Source: Flavobacterium frigidarium DSM 17623
GTDB taxonomy: Bacteria; Bacteroidota; Bacteroidia; Flavobacteriales; Flavobacteriaceae
NCBI RefSeq assembly: GCF_000425505.1
Contig: NZ_AUDO01000014.1
Coordinates: 1 to 64,000 of the forward strand
Length of the DNA stretch: 64,000 nt
Reading direction: 5' to 3'
This document shows, in pieces, positions 1-7,700 of this stretch. The first letter of the stretch is position 1, and each line of letters opens with the position of its first letter. The position numbers were made by a program, and so were the translations under genes. The notes below the pieces were generated by a model. That model saw nothing but the letters and a program-made list of their open reading frames with translations. It did no database searches and was not told the DNA's origin.

Positions 1-222
1 AATTAGCTTACCCGATCTATTAAACCCAAACTTGTTCCGTTGAAAGCTTCTCTACACCGCGGTGCTACTTTCGTGAGACGCTTTCAGCGTGATAAACTAT
101 GTGAAGTACTGCGCTTCTAATTAGCTTACCCGATCTATTAAACCCAAGCTTGTCCCGCTGAAAGCGACTCTGCATCGTTGCGCTACTTTCGTGGTACGCT
201 TTCAGCGTGACAAACTGTGAGG
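1..222. repeat. 118-bp tandem repeat with internal inverted repeat
   Basis: Two direct copies start at 1 and 119, both opening AATTAGCTTACCCGATCTAT, and stay alignable to about 222. Each contains an inverted repeat; in the second copy it is CGCTGAAAGCG paired with CGCTTTCAGCG about 30 bases later, and the first copy has one or two mismatches. There is no convincing coding potential. The left edge lies outside the window, so the copy number may be higher. The function is unknown. Confidence 0.75.
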
Positions 223-294
223 AGAAAATTCAATCTTGTCTTGGTTTTTTTAATCTTGAAAATAGTCTTAATACTCGTAATTCCACTATTTACT

Positions 295-380
295 AGCCCC
301 GATAGTAGAGGCATCCTTTTATATCTCCCGATAGCTATAGGGAGATATAAAAGATATAGCGAATAGCGGGAAAATGCTCC
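295..380 (+). repeat. Dispersed hairpin element, family 1, copy A
   Basis: The element has conserved arms (AGCCCCGATAGTAG on the left, GATATAGCGAATAGCGGG on the right) around a 13-bp stem at 317-352. Copies B (13743-13825) and C (59721-59799) share the arms but differ in the stem. The CCCG and CGGG of the arms can pair below the stem. It is intergenic, upstream of asnS. It may be a structured RNA or a REP-like element. Confidence 0.75.
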
Positions 381-444
381 AAAAAAAAGCACTTTGTATG
401 CTTCTAATGCATCATTACTATAATGACATTTAAAACAAATGATT

Positions 445-452
445 TATATTTG
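445..452 (+). promoter_or_regulatory. Putative -7 promoter element of asnS
   Basis: TATATTTG matches the Bacteroidetes housekeeping -7 consensus TAnnTTTG and lies 44 bases before the asnS ATG. No clear -33 TTG was found, so this rests on the -7 match and its position. Confidence 0.5.
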
Positions 453-496
453 CAGTTAGAACACGAGACAATTAAAAAATCAACTCTACACATAAA

Positions 497-1933
497 ATGA
501 GACATACAAAAGTTAAAGACTTACTAAACAGCACCACGACGCTTCAAGAAGTAAATGCAAAAGGATGGGTGAGAACTTTTAGAAATAATCAATTTATCGC
601 TTTGAACGATGGTTCTACCATCAATAATATTCAATGTGTTGTAGATTTTGAAAATACGCCAGACGAATTACTTAAAAGAATTACTACGGGAGCTGCGATA
701 TCAGTAACGGGAAGCCTTGTTGAGAGTAAAGGTGCTGGACAAAAATTTGAAATTCAAGTTGCGCAATTAGAAATATTAGGAGACTCTGATGCAGAGAAGT
801 TCCCAATACAACCTAAGAACAAACCAAGTTTAGATTTTTTACGTGAAAACGCACATTTACGTGTTCGTACCAACATGTTTGGTGCAATCATGCGTGTTCG
901 ATCAGTTTTATCATACGCCGTACACAGTTATTTTCAAGAGAAAGGTTTTGTGTATGTAAACACACCTATTATCACTGGATCTGACGCTGAGGGTGCCGGT
1001 GAAATGTTTAAAGTTACAGCTTTACCATTTGACGAAACACCAAGAAAAGAAGATGGAAAAGTAGATTATAGAGAAGATTTCTTTGGGAAAGAAACTAATT
1101 TAACGGTTTCGGGACAATTAGAGGGAGAAACTTTTGCGATGGCTTTGGGACAGATCTACACTTTTGGACCTACGTTTAGAGCCGAAAATTCAAATACATC
1201 TCGTCACCTTGCAGAATTCTGGATGATTGAGCCAGAGGTTGCTTTTAATGATTTGAATGACAATATGGATCTTGCTGAAGATTTTATTCAGTACGTTATT
1301 AAATATACGCTTGACAAATGTCCTGAGGATTTAAAATTCCTAGAAGGTCGTTTATTAGACGAAGAAAAATCTAAACCACAAGCTGAGAGAAGCGAAATGG
1401 CTTTGCTAGACAAATTAAACTTTGTTCTAGACAACAACTTTAAACGCGTTTCATACACGGAGGCAATTGACATTTTAAGAGATTGCACGCCAAATAAAAA
1501 GAAAAAATTCAACTATATTATCAATGAATGGGGAGCTGATTTACAGTCAGAACACGAGCGTTATTTAGTTGAAAAACATTTTAAATGTCCGGTAATCTTG
1601 TTTGATTATCCAGCAAATATCAAAGCATTTTACATGCGTTTGAATGAAGACGGAAAAACAGTTCGCGCTATGGACATCCTTTTCCCTGGAATTGGAGAAA
1701 TTGTAGGAGGTTCACAAAGAGAGGAACGTTTTGACGTTTTGGTCGAAAAAATGAAAGCTCTAGGAATTGATGAAGAAGAATTGTGGTGGTACTTAGATAC
1801 TAGAAGATTTGGATCAGCAGTTCACTCTGGTTTCGGATTAGGATTTGAAAGATTGGTGCTGTTTGTAACTGGAATGACAAATATACGTGACGTAATTCCT
1901 TTCCCAAGAACACCAATGAATGCAGAATTCTAG
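497..1933 (+). CDS. asnS: Asparaginyl-tRNA synthetase
   Basis: Cytoplasmic class IIb aminoacyl-tRNA synthetase that charges tRNA-Asn with asparagine using ATP. The N-terminal OB-fold anticodon-binding domain covers about residues 1-110. The catalytic core follows, with motif 2 around residue 228 ([11 protein letters not shown]) and motif 3 near residue 450 (GFGLGFERL). The ending [11 protein letters not shown] is typical of AsnRS. The length of 478 aa is normal for Bacteroidetes, which carry a short insertion near residue 190. The ATG at 497 has a -7 promoter element 44 bases upstream. The gene is followed by a hairpin and then rpoN on the same strand, an arrangement usual for this group. Confidence 0.97.
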   Translation: MRHTKVKDLLNSTTTLQEVNAKGWVRTFRNNQFIALNDGSTINNIQCVVDFENTPDELLKRITTGAAISVTGSLVESKGAGQKFEIQVAQLEILGDSDAEKFPIQPKNKPSLDFLRENAHLRVRTNMFGAIMRVRSVLSYAVHSYFQEKGFVYVNTPIITGSDAEGAGEMFKVTALPFDETPRKEDGKVDYREDFFGKETNLTVSGQLEGETFAMALGQIYTFGPTFRAENSNTSRHLAEFWMIEPEVAFNDLNDNMDLAEDFIQYVIKYTLDKCPEDLKFLEGRLLDEEKSKPQAERSEMALLDKLNFVLDNNFKRVSYTEAIDILRDCTPNKKKKFNYIINEWGADLQSEHERYLVEKHFKCPVILFDYPANIKAFYMRLNEDGKTVRAMDILFPGIGEIVGGSQREERFDVLVEKMKALGIDEEELWWYLDTRRFGSAVHSGFGLGFERLVLFVTGMTNIRDVIPFPRTPMNAEF

Positions 1934-1947
1934 GAATAGTTTAAATT

Positions 1948-2006
1948 GTTTAAGGTTTAAAGTTGATTAAGATACGAACAACTTTAAACCTTAAACCTTA
2001 AACTTT
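1948..2006 (+). repeat. TTTAAGG-type short repeats with 14-bp hairpin after asnS
   Basis: The asnS-rpoN spacer holds iterations of a TTTAAGG/CCTTAAA unit. They include a perfect 14-bp stem (1952-1965 with 1979-1992) followed by two more units and a T run. It may act as the asnS terminator. The 16-mer at 1948-1963 recurs exactly at 57137-57152, after pepP. Confidence 0.6.
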
Positions 2007-2025
2007 TTTAAACAAAAAATATAAA

Positions 2026-3489
2026 ATGCTAAAGCAATTCTTAAATTTAAAATTATCACAGAAATTATCTCCACAGCAAATCCAGCTGATGAAGTTAATT
2101 CAATTGCCTACGCAAGCCTTTGAGCAACGTTTATTAGAGGAGATGAATGAGAATCCAGCTTTAGAAACTGGAAAAGAAGATGATTATGAGAATGATGATT
2201 TTGAAAACGATGAATACGACGATTATGAAGACACAGATTCAGAGAGAATTGAAGCTGATGACATTAATATCGACGAGTATTTAAGTGATGATGATTCACC
2301 AGATTATAAAACACAAGCTAATAATTACAGTGACGATGATGAAGAACGCGAGTCACCACTAGCCTCGCCTATTAGTTTTCATCAAGATTTAATCAATCAA
2401 TTGAATACTTTTATCATTGACGATCAAGAGCGAGAAATTGCAGAATTCCTAGTAGGAAGTATTGATGATATGGGTTACATACGCCGTAGTATTCCTGATA
2501 TTGTCGATGATATGGCTTTTACTCAAGCAATTTATACCGATGAGGAAATGGTCGAAAGAATGCTTCACGTTATTCATGAGCTGGAGCCATCAGGTGTGGG
2601 AGCACGCGATCTACAAGAATGTTTATTGCTGCAGTTGAAGCACAAAACGCCATCAGAATATATTGACTTGGCTACTGATATTATCGAAAACCAATTTGAT
2701 GCTTTTACAAAGAAGCATTACGATAAATTATTGCAAAAATATGGTGTCTCTAATGAGCAGCTGAAGAAAGCGATTAACGAAATCGAACGCTTAAATCCAA
2801 AGCCCGGTGGAGCCTTTACCGGAAATAATAAAATAACAGAGAATGTCGTTCCTGACTTTGCTATTCGAATAGTAGAAGGAGAATTAGAACTTACTCTAAA
2901 CGGAAGAAACGCACCAAGCTTGCATGTCTCAAAAGACTATCAAGAGATGATGCAAACTTATAAAGAGTCTACTGATAAATCTGGAGCACAAAAAGATGCC
3001 GTACAGTTTATCAAGCAAAAATTGGACTCGGCTAAATGGTTTATCGATGCGATACGTCAGCGTCAAGAGACTTTGTTTGTGACCATGAATGCTATTATGC
3101 ATTATCAAGAAGAATACTTTCTAGAAGGAGACGAAACCAAATTGAAACCAATGATCTTAAAAGACATTGCAGATATGGTGGGATTAGATATTTCGACAAT
3201 TTCCAGGGTAGCCAATAGCAAGTATGTTGAGACACCTTATGGAACGAAGTTAATTAAGGAATTTTTCTCAGAAGCGATGAAAAATGATCAAGGTGAAGAT
3301 GTTTCTACACTCGAAATCAAAAAGATATTACAAAATATAATCGAAGAAGAAGACAAGAAAAAACCTCATCCCGATGATCAGTTAGCTGAATTATTAAAGG
3401 AAAAAGGATATCCTATTGCTAGAAGAACCATTGCTAAATATAGAGAACAACTCGATATTCCGGTAGCTAGAATGAGGAAAAAAATCTAA
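2026..3489 (+). CDS. rpoN: RNA polymerase sigma-54 factor
   Basis: Sigma-54, which directs RNA polymerase to -24/-12 promoters and needs AAA+ activators to melt DNA. Region I (about 1-50) carries the Leu/Gln-rich activator-interacting sequence. Region II (about 50-115) is an unusually long run of Asp/Glu. The core-binding domain spans roughly 120-310, a helix-turn-helix lies near 385-410, and the RpoN box ARRTIAKYRE sits at 465-474, close to the end. The length of 487 aa is normal. A sigma-54 activator gene lies at 28962-30299 in the same window. A terminator hairpin follows at 3515-3552. Confidence 0.97.
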   Translation: MLKQFLNLKLSQKLSPQQIQLMKLIQLPTQAFEQRLLEEMNENPALETGKEDDYENDDFENDEYDDYEDTDSERIEADDINIDEYLSDDDSPDYKTQANNYSDDDEERESPLASPISFHQDLINQLNTFIIDDQEREIAEFLVGSIDDMGYIRRSIPDIVDDMAFTQAIYTDEEMVERMLHVIHELEPSGVGARDLQECLLLQLKHKTPSEYIDLATDIIENQFDAFTKKHYDKLLQKYGVSNEQLKKAINEIERLNPKPGGAFTGNNKITENVVPDFAIRIVEGELELTLNGRNAPSLHVSKDYQEMMQTYKESTDKSGAQKDAVQFIKQKLDSAKWFIDAIRQRQETLFVTMNAIMHYQEEYFLEGDETKLKPMILKDIADMVGLDISTISRVANSKYVETPYGTKLIKEFFSEAMKNDQGEDVSTLEIKKILQNIIEEEDKKKPHPDDQLAELLKEKGYPIARRTIAKYREQLDIPVARMRKKI

Positions 3490-3514
3490 GAATGACGATT
3501 TTTATTGAATGCAA

Positions 3515-3552
3515 AAAAAGGACTAAGTAAATTATTTTATTTGGTCCTTTTT
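3515..3552 (+). terminator. Terminator after rpoN
   Basis: The 9-bp stem AAAAAGGAC (3515-3523) pairs with GTCCTTTTT (3544-3552) across a 20-base loop, and the descending arm ends in a T run. It overlaps the read-through end of the opposing parE-like pseudogene. Confidence 0.7.
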
Positions 3553-3854
3553 ATTTTAACGAGGTTTTGTTTGCAATTGAACACATCCCAAATTTCTATT
3601 TGATTTTTATTTGTGTTCACTCAATAAATAACTTTATAATCCTTACTAATTAAAACCCTAAAAACTCTAGATCGATCTACCAGTAATTCCTCAATTTTAC
3701 CTAAGTAAGGATGGTTGCTGAGTAGTTTGACTTCATTAGTTATATCATTAATTGTATTTTTTGCAACAATTATAGTAGCAGTAGTTTTAAGAAATTCATA
3801 AATGTGTTGAAGTTCTATTTTGGCAAAGTCTGTCCAATAAACTTTTAATTCCAT
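3537..3854 (-). pseudogene. ParE/RelE-family toxin interrupted by an in-frame TGA
   Basis: Toxin of the RelE/ParE superfamily, which in active form poisons gyrase or cleaves mRNA. The N-terminal part (MELKVYWTDFAKIELQ) and the central LLSNHPYLGK segment match ParE. The frame stops at TGA (3621-3623) directly after DYKVIY, the strand that normally continues into the last beta strand. Reading past the TGA in the same frame gives 27 more codons, including IEIWDVFNCKQNL, a typical ParE C-terminus (compare xIxVFxxRQNP), ending with TAA at 3537. The original protein was therefore about 105 aa. The mutation probably inactivates the toxin. The start overlaps the antitoxin end by 10 bases. Confidence 0.8.
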
Positions 3855-4087
3855 TTTTCTATTTCACTCAAAAAGTCTTCCATCTCAGTCAGTCTTCCCT
3901 TATTAGAATCATCTTCTGATTGGTCTATTCTTCTGTTTAAGTCTGAAATAGTCATCGAATTTAATTCTGTATTCTTAAGAGTAGTATTTTTATTTTTCAG
4001 CAAGTTTTCAAATCGAGAAATAAGCTCCTCACTTTCAATAGAAAGAAATTCCTGAACAAATGATATTTTTCGGCTTTGTAAATCCAT
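3845..4087 (-). CDS. Antitoxin partner of the ParE-like gene
   Basis: 80-aa small acidic, helical protein upstream of and overlapping the toxin gene by 10 bases, which is the usual antitoxin-toxin order. The N-terminus (LQSRKISFVQEFLSI) and the segment MTISDLNRRIDQSEDDS resemble Bacteroidetes antitoxins paired with RelE/ParE toxins. Such proteins neutralise the toxin and autoregulate the operon. The antitoxin looks intact although the toxin carries a nonsense codon, consistent with a decaying module. The assignment rests on context and motif memory. Confidence 0.7.
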   Translation of the reverse strand: MDLQSRKISFVQEFLSIESEELISRFENLLKNKNTTLKNTELNSMTISDLNRRIDQSEDDSNKGRLTEMEDFLSEIEKWN

Positions 4088-4275
4088 TGCAATTAATTAT
4101 AAATCAAAGATACAAAATTGAATTTAAAACGACCCTAAGCCACAAGTATCTATAAACGAGAGCCATGAGTATTCTTAAATTCAAATGGCTTAGAGGATAA
4201 TTCATCTCATCAAAAACTCCAAATTATTTATCTATTAAACAGATGGATCAAAACAACTTCCCAGTTATAAAACAA

Positions 4276-4306
4276 AAAACCCTTTCTGAGCATTAGAAAG
4301 GGTTTT
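4276..4306 (-). terminator. Terminator after tdk
   Basis: The 12-bp stem AAAACCCTTTCT (4276-4287) pairs with AGAAAGGGTTTT (4295-4306) across a 7-base loop. On the minus strand it lies just downstream of tdk and runs into a T tract. Confidence 0.85.
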
Positions 4307-4309
4307 GAA

Positions 4310-4945
4310 TTATATAGAATCCTTTTTCGTTTCGTCTCCCTCTCCTTTGGAGAGGGTTGGGGAGAGGACTTCCCGCATGGCATGATAATATGCCGCCCGA
4401 CTCAACGGTTCGTATTCTTCGGTTTCCCCTAGCATAACCAATTTATCACTATCTGTTTTTCTAAAGCTGTAATTGGCCAAGTTCCCTGTTCGCGTGCATA
4501 CCGCGTGCACTTTAGTAACATACTCAGCGGTAGCCATTAATGCAGGCATTGGCCCGAAAGGATTTCCTTTAAAATCCATGTCCAATCCAGCCACAATAAC
4601 ACGGATACCTTGATTGGCAAGATCGTTGCAAATTTTCACTATCTCGTCATCAAAAAATTGTGCTTCATCAATCCCAACCACGTCACATCCTTGTGCCAAA
4701 ATAGCAATATTTGCAGCAGCAGGAACTGGAGTTGATCTAATTTCGTTTGAATCATGCGACACCACCATTTCGTCATGGTAACGTGTATCTATTTCAGGTT
4801 TAAAAATTTCAACTTTTTGTTTGGCAAATTGCGCTCTTTTAAGACGACGTATTAATTCTTCGGTTTTACCCGAAAACATGGAACCGCAGATGACTTCAAT
4901 CCAACCAAACTGCTCTTTATGATTTACTGTATTTTCGAGAAACAT
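4310..4945 (-). CDS. tdk: Thymidine kinase
   Basis: Type II thymidine kinase (salvage pathway, phosphorylates thymidine with ATP). The P-loop [11 protein letters not shown] lies at about residues 21-31, the Walker B-like DEAQFFDD segment follows, and a C-terminal nucleotide-binding lasso is present. Only one Cys of the usual zinc pairs is seen (AVCTRTGN). The last residues [18 protein letters not shown] are not thymidine-kinase-like. They are the translation of a CCCTCTCC/GGAGAGGG palindromic repeat that has replaced or extended the 3' end. Catalysis should be unaffected, because the kinase core is complete. Confidence 0.95.
   Translation of the reverse strand: MFLENTVNHKEQFGWIEVICGSMFSGKTEELIRRLKRAQFAKQKVEIFKPEIDTRYHDEMVVSHDSNEIRSTPVPAAANIAILAQGCDVVGIDEAQFFDDEIVKICNDLANQGIRVIVAGLDMDFKGNPFGPMPALMATAEYVTKVHAVCTRTGNLANYSFRKTDSDKLVMLGETEEYEPLSRAAYYHAMREVLSPTLSKGEGDETKKDSI
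4337..4371. repeat. Palindromic CCCTCTCC repeat inside the tdk 3' end
   Basis: The palindrome CCCTCTCC-TTT-GGAGAGGG is followed by TTGGGGAGAGG. It encodes the foreign [12 protein letters not shown] tail of thymidine kinase. Its composition is far more GC-rich than its surroundings, as expected for an inserted dispersed repeat. No second copy was noticed in the window. Confidence 0.6.
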
Positions 4946-5111
4946 TTCGTATTTTTCTAACTTAAAAAATGAATAGATTTTATTACTTTGTATTGTAATA
5001 ATTCGGCTTAAGATTTTATACTTTTACACTGTCTCAAAAGTAGAAAAATTTTATCAATTCACGGATTCATCAGGACTTATTTAAAAAATTAAATAGGTTA
5101 GCTAACATCTT

Positions 5112-6464
5112 ATGAATCAAAAGCAAGAATTTAAGCTGCATATCAAAACAAACAAAACACGCCATAATTACAATAATACAAAGGTTATGAAAAAAAGACT
5201 GGAAGCTGATTTAATTAGCATTGCTCACAGAGTATTACAACTTAAAAATAAATCTGATATCAATCAATTGTATTTGGAGAGTCAAAAATTATACGAAAAA
5301 CTATCTGTTTTACGTTTTATTGACGCGCATTATGGTGATGTAAAACCTACAATAGGTCAAGCTGCGGCTCTAGAGGATATGGAGCGTTTCTATGATAAGG
5401 AAGAAGAATTACCTGCAGAAACTGAAATCGAAATGAACGAAGAAAACCTTCATCAAGACGAAACTCCAGAAGAAATCGAAACAGTTGAAGAAACTGAAGT
5501 TATCGAATCAGCAGAGGATGAAGATGAAGTAGAAGAAGAACCTACAATTGGACCTGAAAAAGAAATTGAAGAGGCTCCTATCGAAGAAGAAATCGAAATT
5601 GAAGAAGAGCAACTTCCAGAAAATGAGGAAGAAGAATTTACTCCTAAAATTGCAGAAGTAAATCCTGATTTTGAAGCTGATATTAAAGAAGAACAAGAAG
5701 TTTCTGAACATGTAGAAGAGTTAGCTGAGGAAACGCCTACAGAAGAAATTTTGGTTCCAGAAGAAGACGAAGAAACAGAAGAAACAAAAAACGAACATTT
5801 AACCGCTGTCGAAGAAGTAATTGACGGCGAAATTAATGCAGAAGAAACTGTACAAGTTGCTAATGAACCTATAATCGAAGAAAAGAAAGAAGAGAGCATC
5901 TTCTCATTCACTCCAAGTTTCGAAAACAACAAACCAACAGAAGAGCCTGCTCGTTTAGAAGCAGTTCAAATTTCGTTTGAAGATTTATTAGGATTGAACT
6001 ATGGCGAACCACAATTTGTAAAAGTTGAGGACGTTGCGCCATTAGCTCCTGAGCCAATTTTTGATCCTATCGAAGAAAAAAGTGAAGTTGAAAATGTTAT
6101 TCCAGAACTCCCTAGAACTGTAAGTAGAGAACATGCTACAACTGAAACAGCTAACACTCCTCCACCTATTTTTGAGAAATCAGAAGAAATGGCAACACCA
6201 CTTGCTAAGAGCTTGTCATTGAATGATAAATTCTCAAAAGGAATCGATATTGACTTGAATGATAGAATTGCATTTGTAAAACACTTATTCGGAAATAGTG
6301 AAGAAGATTACAACCGCGTTCTAAATCAGCTGATTACCTTTGATAACTTTTACGAAACTCGTAACTTTATCGAAGAAATGGTGAAACCAGATTACAACGA
6401 CTGGAAAGGTAAAGATGATTATGCAGAGCGTTTTATAGACATTATCGAGAAAAAATTCTTGTAA
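5112..6464 (+). CDS. Acidic low-complexity protein with conserved C-terminal domain, function unknown
   Basis: 450-aa protein with three parts. A helical N-terminal part (about 26-100, KKRLEADLISIAHRVLQLK) is followed by a disordered Glu-rich middle (about 100-300). The globular C-terminus (about 365-450) contains DRIAFVKHLFGNSEEDYNR and ends KKFL. There is no signal peptide or membrane segment, so it is probably cytoplasmic. I recall the ends being conserved in Flavobacteriia, but I know no function. An in-frame ATG at 5187 (MKKRLEADL) is an equally good start and would remove 25 basic residues. The upstream neighbour tdk is divergent; rsmI follows 66 bases downstream. Confidence 0.8.
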   Translation: MNQKQEFKLHIKTNKTRHNYNNTKVMKKRLEADLISIAHRVLQLKNKSDINQLYLESQKLYEKLSVLRFIDAHYGDVKPTIGQAAALEDMERFYDKEEELPAETEIEMNEENLHQDETPEEIETVEETEVIESAEDEDEVEEEPTIGPEKEIEEAPIEEEIEIEEEQLPENEEEEFTPKIAEVNPDFEADIKEEQEVSEHVEELAEETPTEEILVPEEDEETEETKNEHLTAVEEVIDGEINAEETVQVANEPIIEEKKEESIFSFTPSFENNKPTEEPARLEAVQISFEDLLGLNYGEPQFVKVEDVAPLAPEPIFDPIEEKSEVENVIPELPRTVSREHATTETANTPPPIFEKSEEMATPLAKSLSLNDKFSKGIDIDLNDRIAFVKHLFGNSEEDYNRVLNQLITFDNFYETRNFIEEMVKPDYNDWKGKDDYAERFIDIIEKKFL

Positions 6465-6530
6465 TACGTTCAATAAAACTGCAGTTTAAATCACTAAACG
6501 CTCCATTTTAAAATACTTGTAAATACTACT

Positions 6531-7253
6531 ATGTCAAAATTATATATTGTTCCCACGCCTATAGGTAACCTCGAAGACATGACTTTTAGAGCAATTAGAA
6601 TTCTCAAAGAAGTCGATTTAATTCTTGCAGAAGACACCCGTACCAGCGGAAAACTGTTGAAACATTTTGAGATAGGCACGCACATGCACAGCCACCACAT
6701 GCATAACGAACATAAAACGGTCGAGAATTTAATCGCTCGTTTGCAGGCCGGAGAAAACATTGCCTTGATTTCTGATGCGGGAACTCCAGCCATCTCTGAT
6801 CCAGGATTTTTATTGACTCGCGCTTGTGTCGAAAATGGCATCACTGTTGAATGTCTACCCGGCGCAACAGCATTTGTGCCCGCACTTGTAAATAGTGGTT
6901 TGCCTAATGACAAATTTGTATTTGAAGGTTTTTTACCTGAAAAAAAAGGCCGTCAAACACGCTATTTAGAATTAGCCGAAGAAGCACGAACGATGATTTT
7001 ATATGTTTCGCCACATAAGCTGGTAAAAACCTTAGTGGAATTTGTCACTTACTTTGGCGAAGACCGACAAATCTGCGTTTCAAGAGAATTATCTAAACTG
7101 CATGAGGAAAATGTAAGAGGAACTACTCGCGAAGTCTTAACCCATTTCGAAAAAACAGCTCCTCGTGGCGAAATCGTAGTGGTAGTGGCAGGAAAACCAT
7201 TTGTAAAAGAAGCAAAGAAAAGTAAATTTTCTAAAGAAGATAATAAAGAATAA
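6531..7253 (+). CDS. rsmI: 16S rRNA (cytidine1402-2'-O)-methyltransferase
   Basis: SAM-dependent tetrapyrrole-methylase-fold enzyme that 2'-O-methylates C1402 in the ribosomal decoding centre. The N-terminus LYIVPTPIGNLEDMTFRA and the segments AEDTRTSGKLL and ALISDAGTPAISDPG are the family signatures. The length of 240 aa is close to normal, and the C-terminal tail is short and Lys-rich. The gene lies 8 bases upstream of the HopJ-family gene and is probably co-transcribed with it. Confidence 0.96.
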   Translation: MSKLYIVPTPIGNLEDMTFRAIRILKEVDLILAEDTRTSGKLLKHFEIGTHMHSHHMHNEHKTVENLIARLQAGENIALISDAGTPAISDPGFLLTRACVENGITVECLPGATAFVPALVNSGLPNDKFVFEGFLPEKKGRQTRYLELAEEARTMILYVSPHKLVKTLVEFVTYFGEDRQICVSRELSKLHEENVRGTTREVLTHFEKTAPRGEIVVVVAGKPFVKEAKKSKFSKEDNKE

Positions 7254-7261
7254 AACACATC

Positions 7262-7606
7262 ATGACATTAACTACATTCCTAACTAACATAAAAGAAAAT
7301 CCAAATTCAATTGCATTTGCAGATACAATCGCTGTAATTGAAGATAATTATGTTTTTACCCCTACCGCTTTTAAAAACGGAAACCAACAAAATGCTGCTG
7401 GTGAAAATTCGGGTTCTTGCAAGATTTTTGCTTTCGCGAAAGCGCAACAACTCTCTCTAGAAGAAACTTTGAATTGTTTTGGTACTTACTATACTGAAGA
7501 CGTTTTGAAAAACCCTGAAGGAACAGACCACCAGAACATCCGTAACTTTATGGTAAGTGGTTGGAACGGAATTGCATTTGAAGGAGACGCTTTGCAATTG
7601 AAATAA
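7262..7606 (+). CDS. HopJ-family protein
   Basis: 114-aa protein matching the HopJ type III effector family (PF08888) by the signatures NSIAFADTIAVIEDNY, FTPTAFKNG, and the CKIFAFAKAQQLSLEETLNCFG to YYTEDVL stretch. Despite the family name, it is widespread in free-living bacteria without type III secretion and has no signal peptide. Its role is unknown. It follows rsmI by 8 bases and is closed by a strong terminator. Confidence 0.88.
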   Translation: MTLTTFLTNIKENPNSIAFADTIAVIEDNYVFTPTAFKNGNQQNAAGENSGSCKIFAFAKAQQLSLEETLNCFGTYYTEDVLKNPEGTDHQNIRNFMVSGWNGIAFEGDALQLK

Positions 7607-7613
7607 TAGCTCG

Positions 7614-7655
7614 TACCGCAATTTCACCATTATTTCAGTTGGCGAAATTGCGGTA
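7614..7655 (+). terminator. Terminator after the HopJ-family gene
   Basis: The perfect 12-bp stem TACCGCAATTTC (7614-7625) pairs with GAAATTGCGGTA (7644-7655) and is followed by TTTTTATA. Confidence 0.85.
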
Positions 7656-7700
7656 TTTTTATACGCAACAAATTACCAAAACAGAATAATCCCTAGTACT

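Noticed and set aside
1..222. CRISPR array
   Set aside because: The unit is 118 bases with no spacers of equal size between repeats; no cas genes.
183..392. 69-aa minus-strand ORF in the left repeat region
   Set aside because: It runs through the hairpin element and the tandem repeat; no family features or start context.
3036..3218. 60-aa ORF inside rpoN
   Set aside because: Lies wholly within the rpoN frame with no homology.
5453..5932. 159-aa Ser-rich minus-strand ORF
   Set aside because: It is the antisense shadow of the Glu-rich repeat of the acidic protein; the composition is a mirror of GAA codons.
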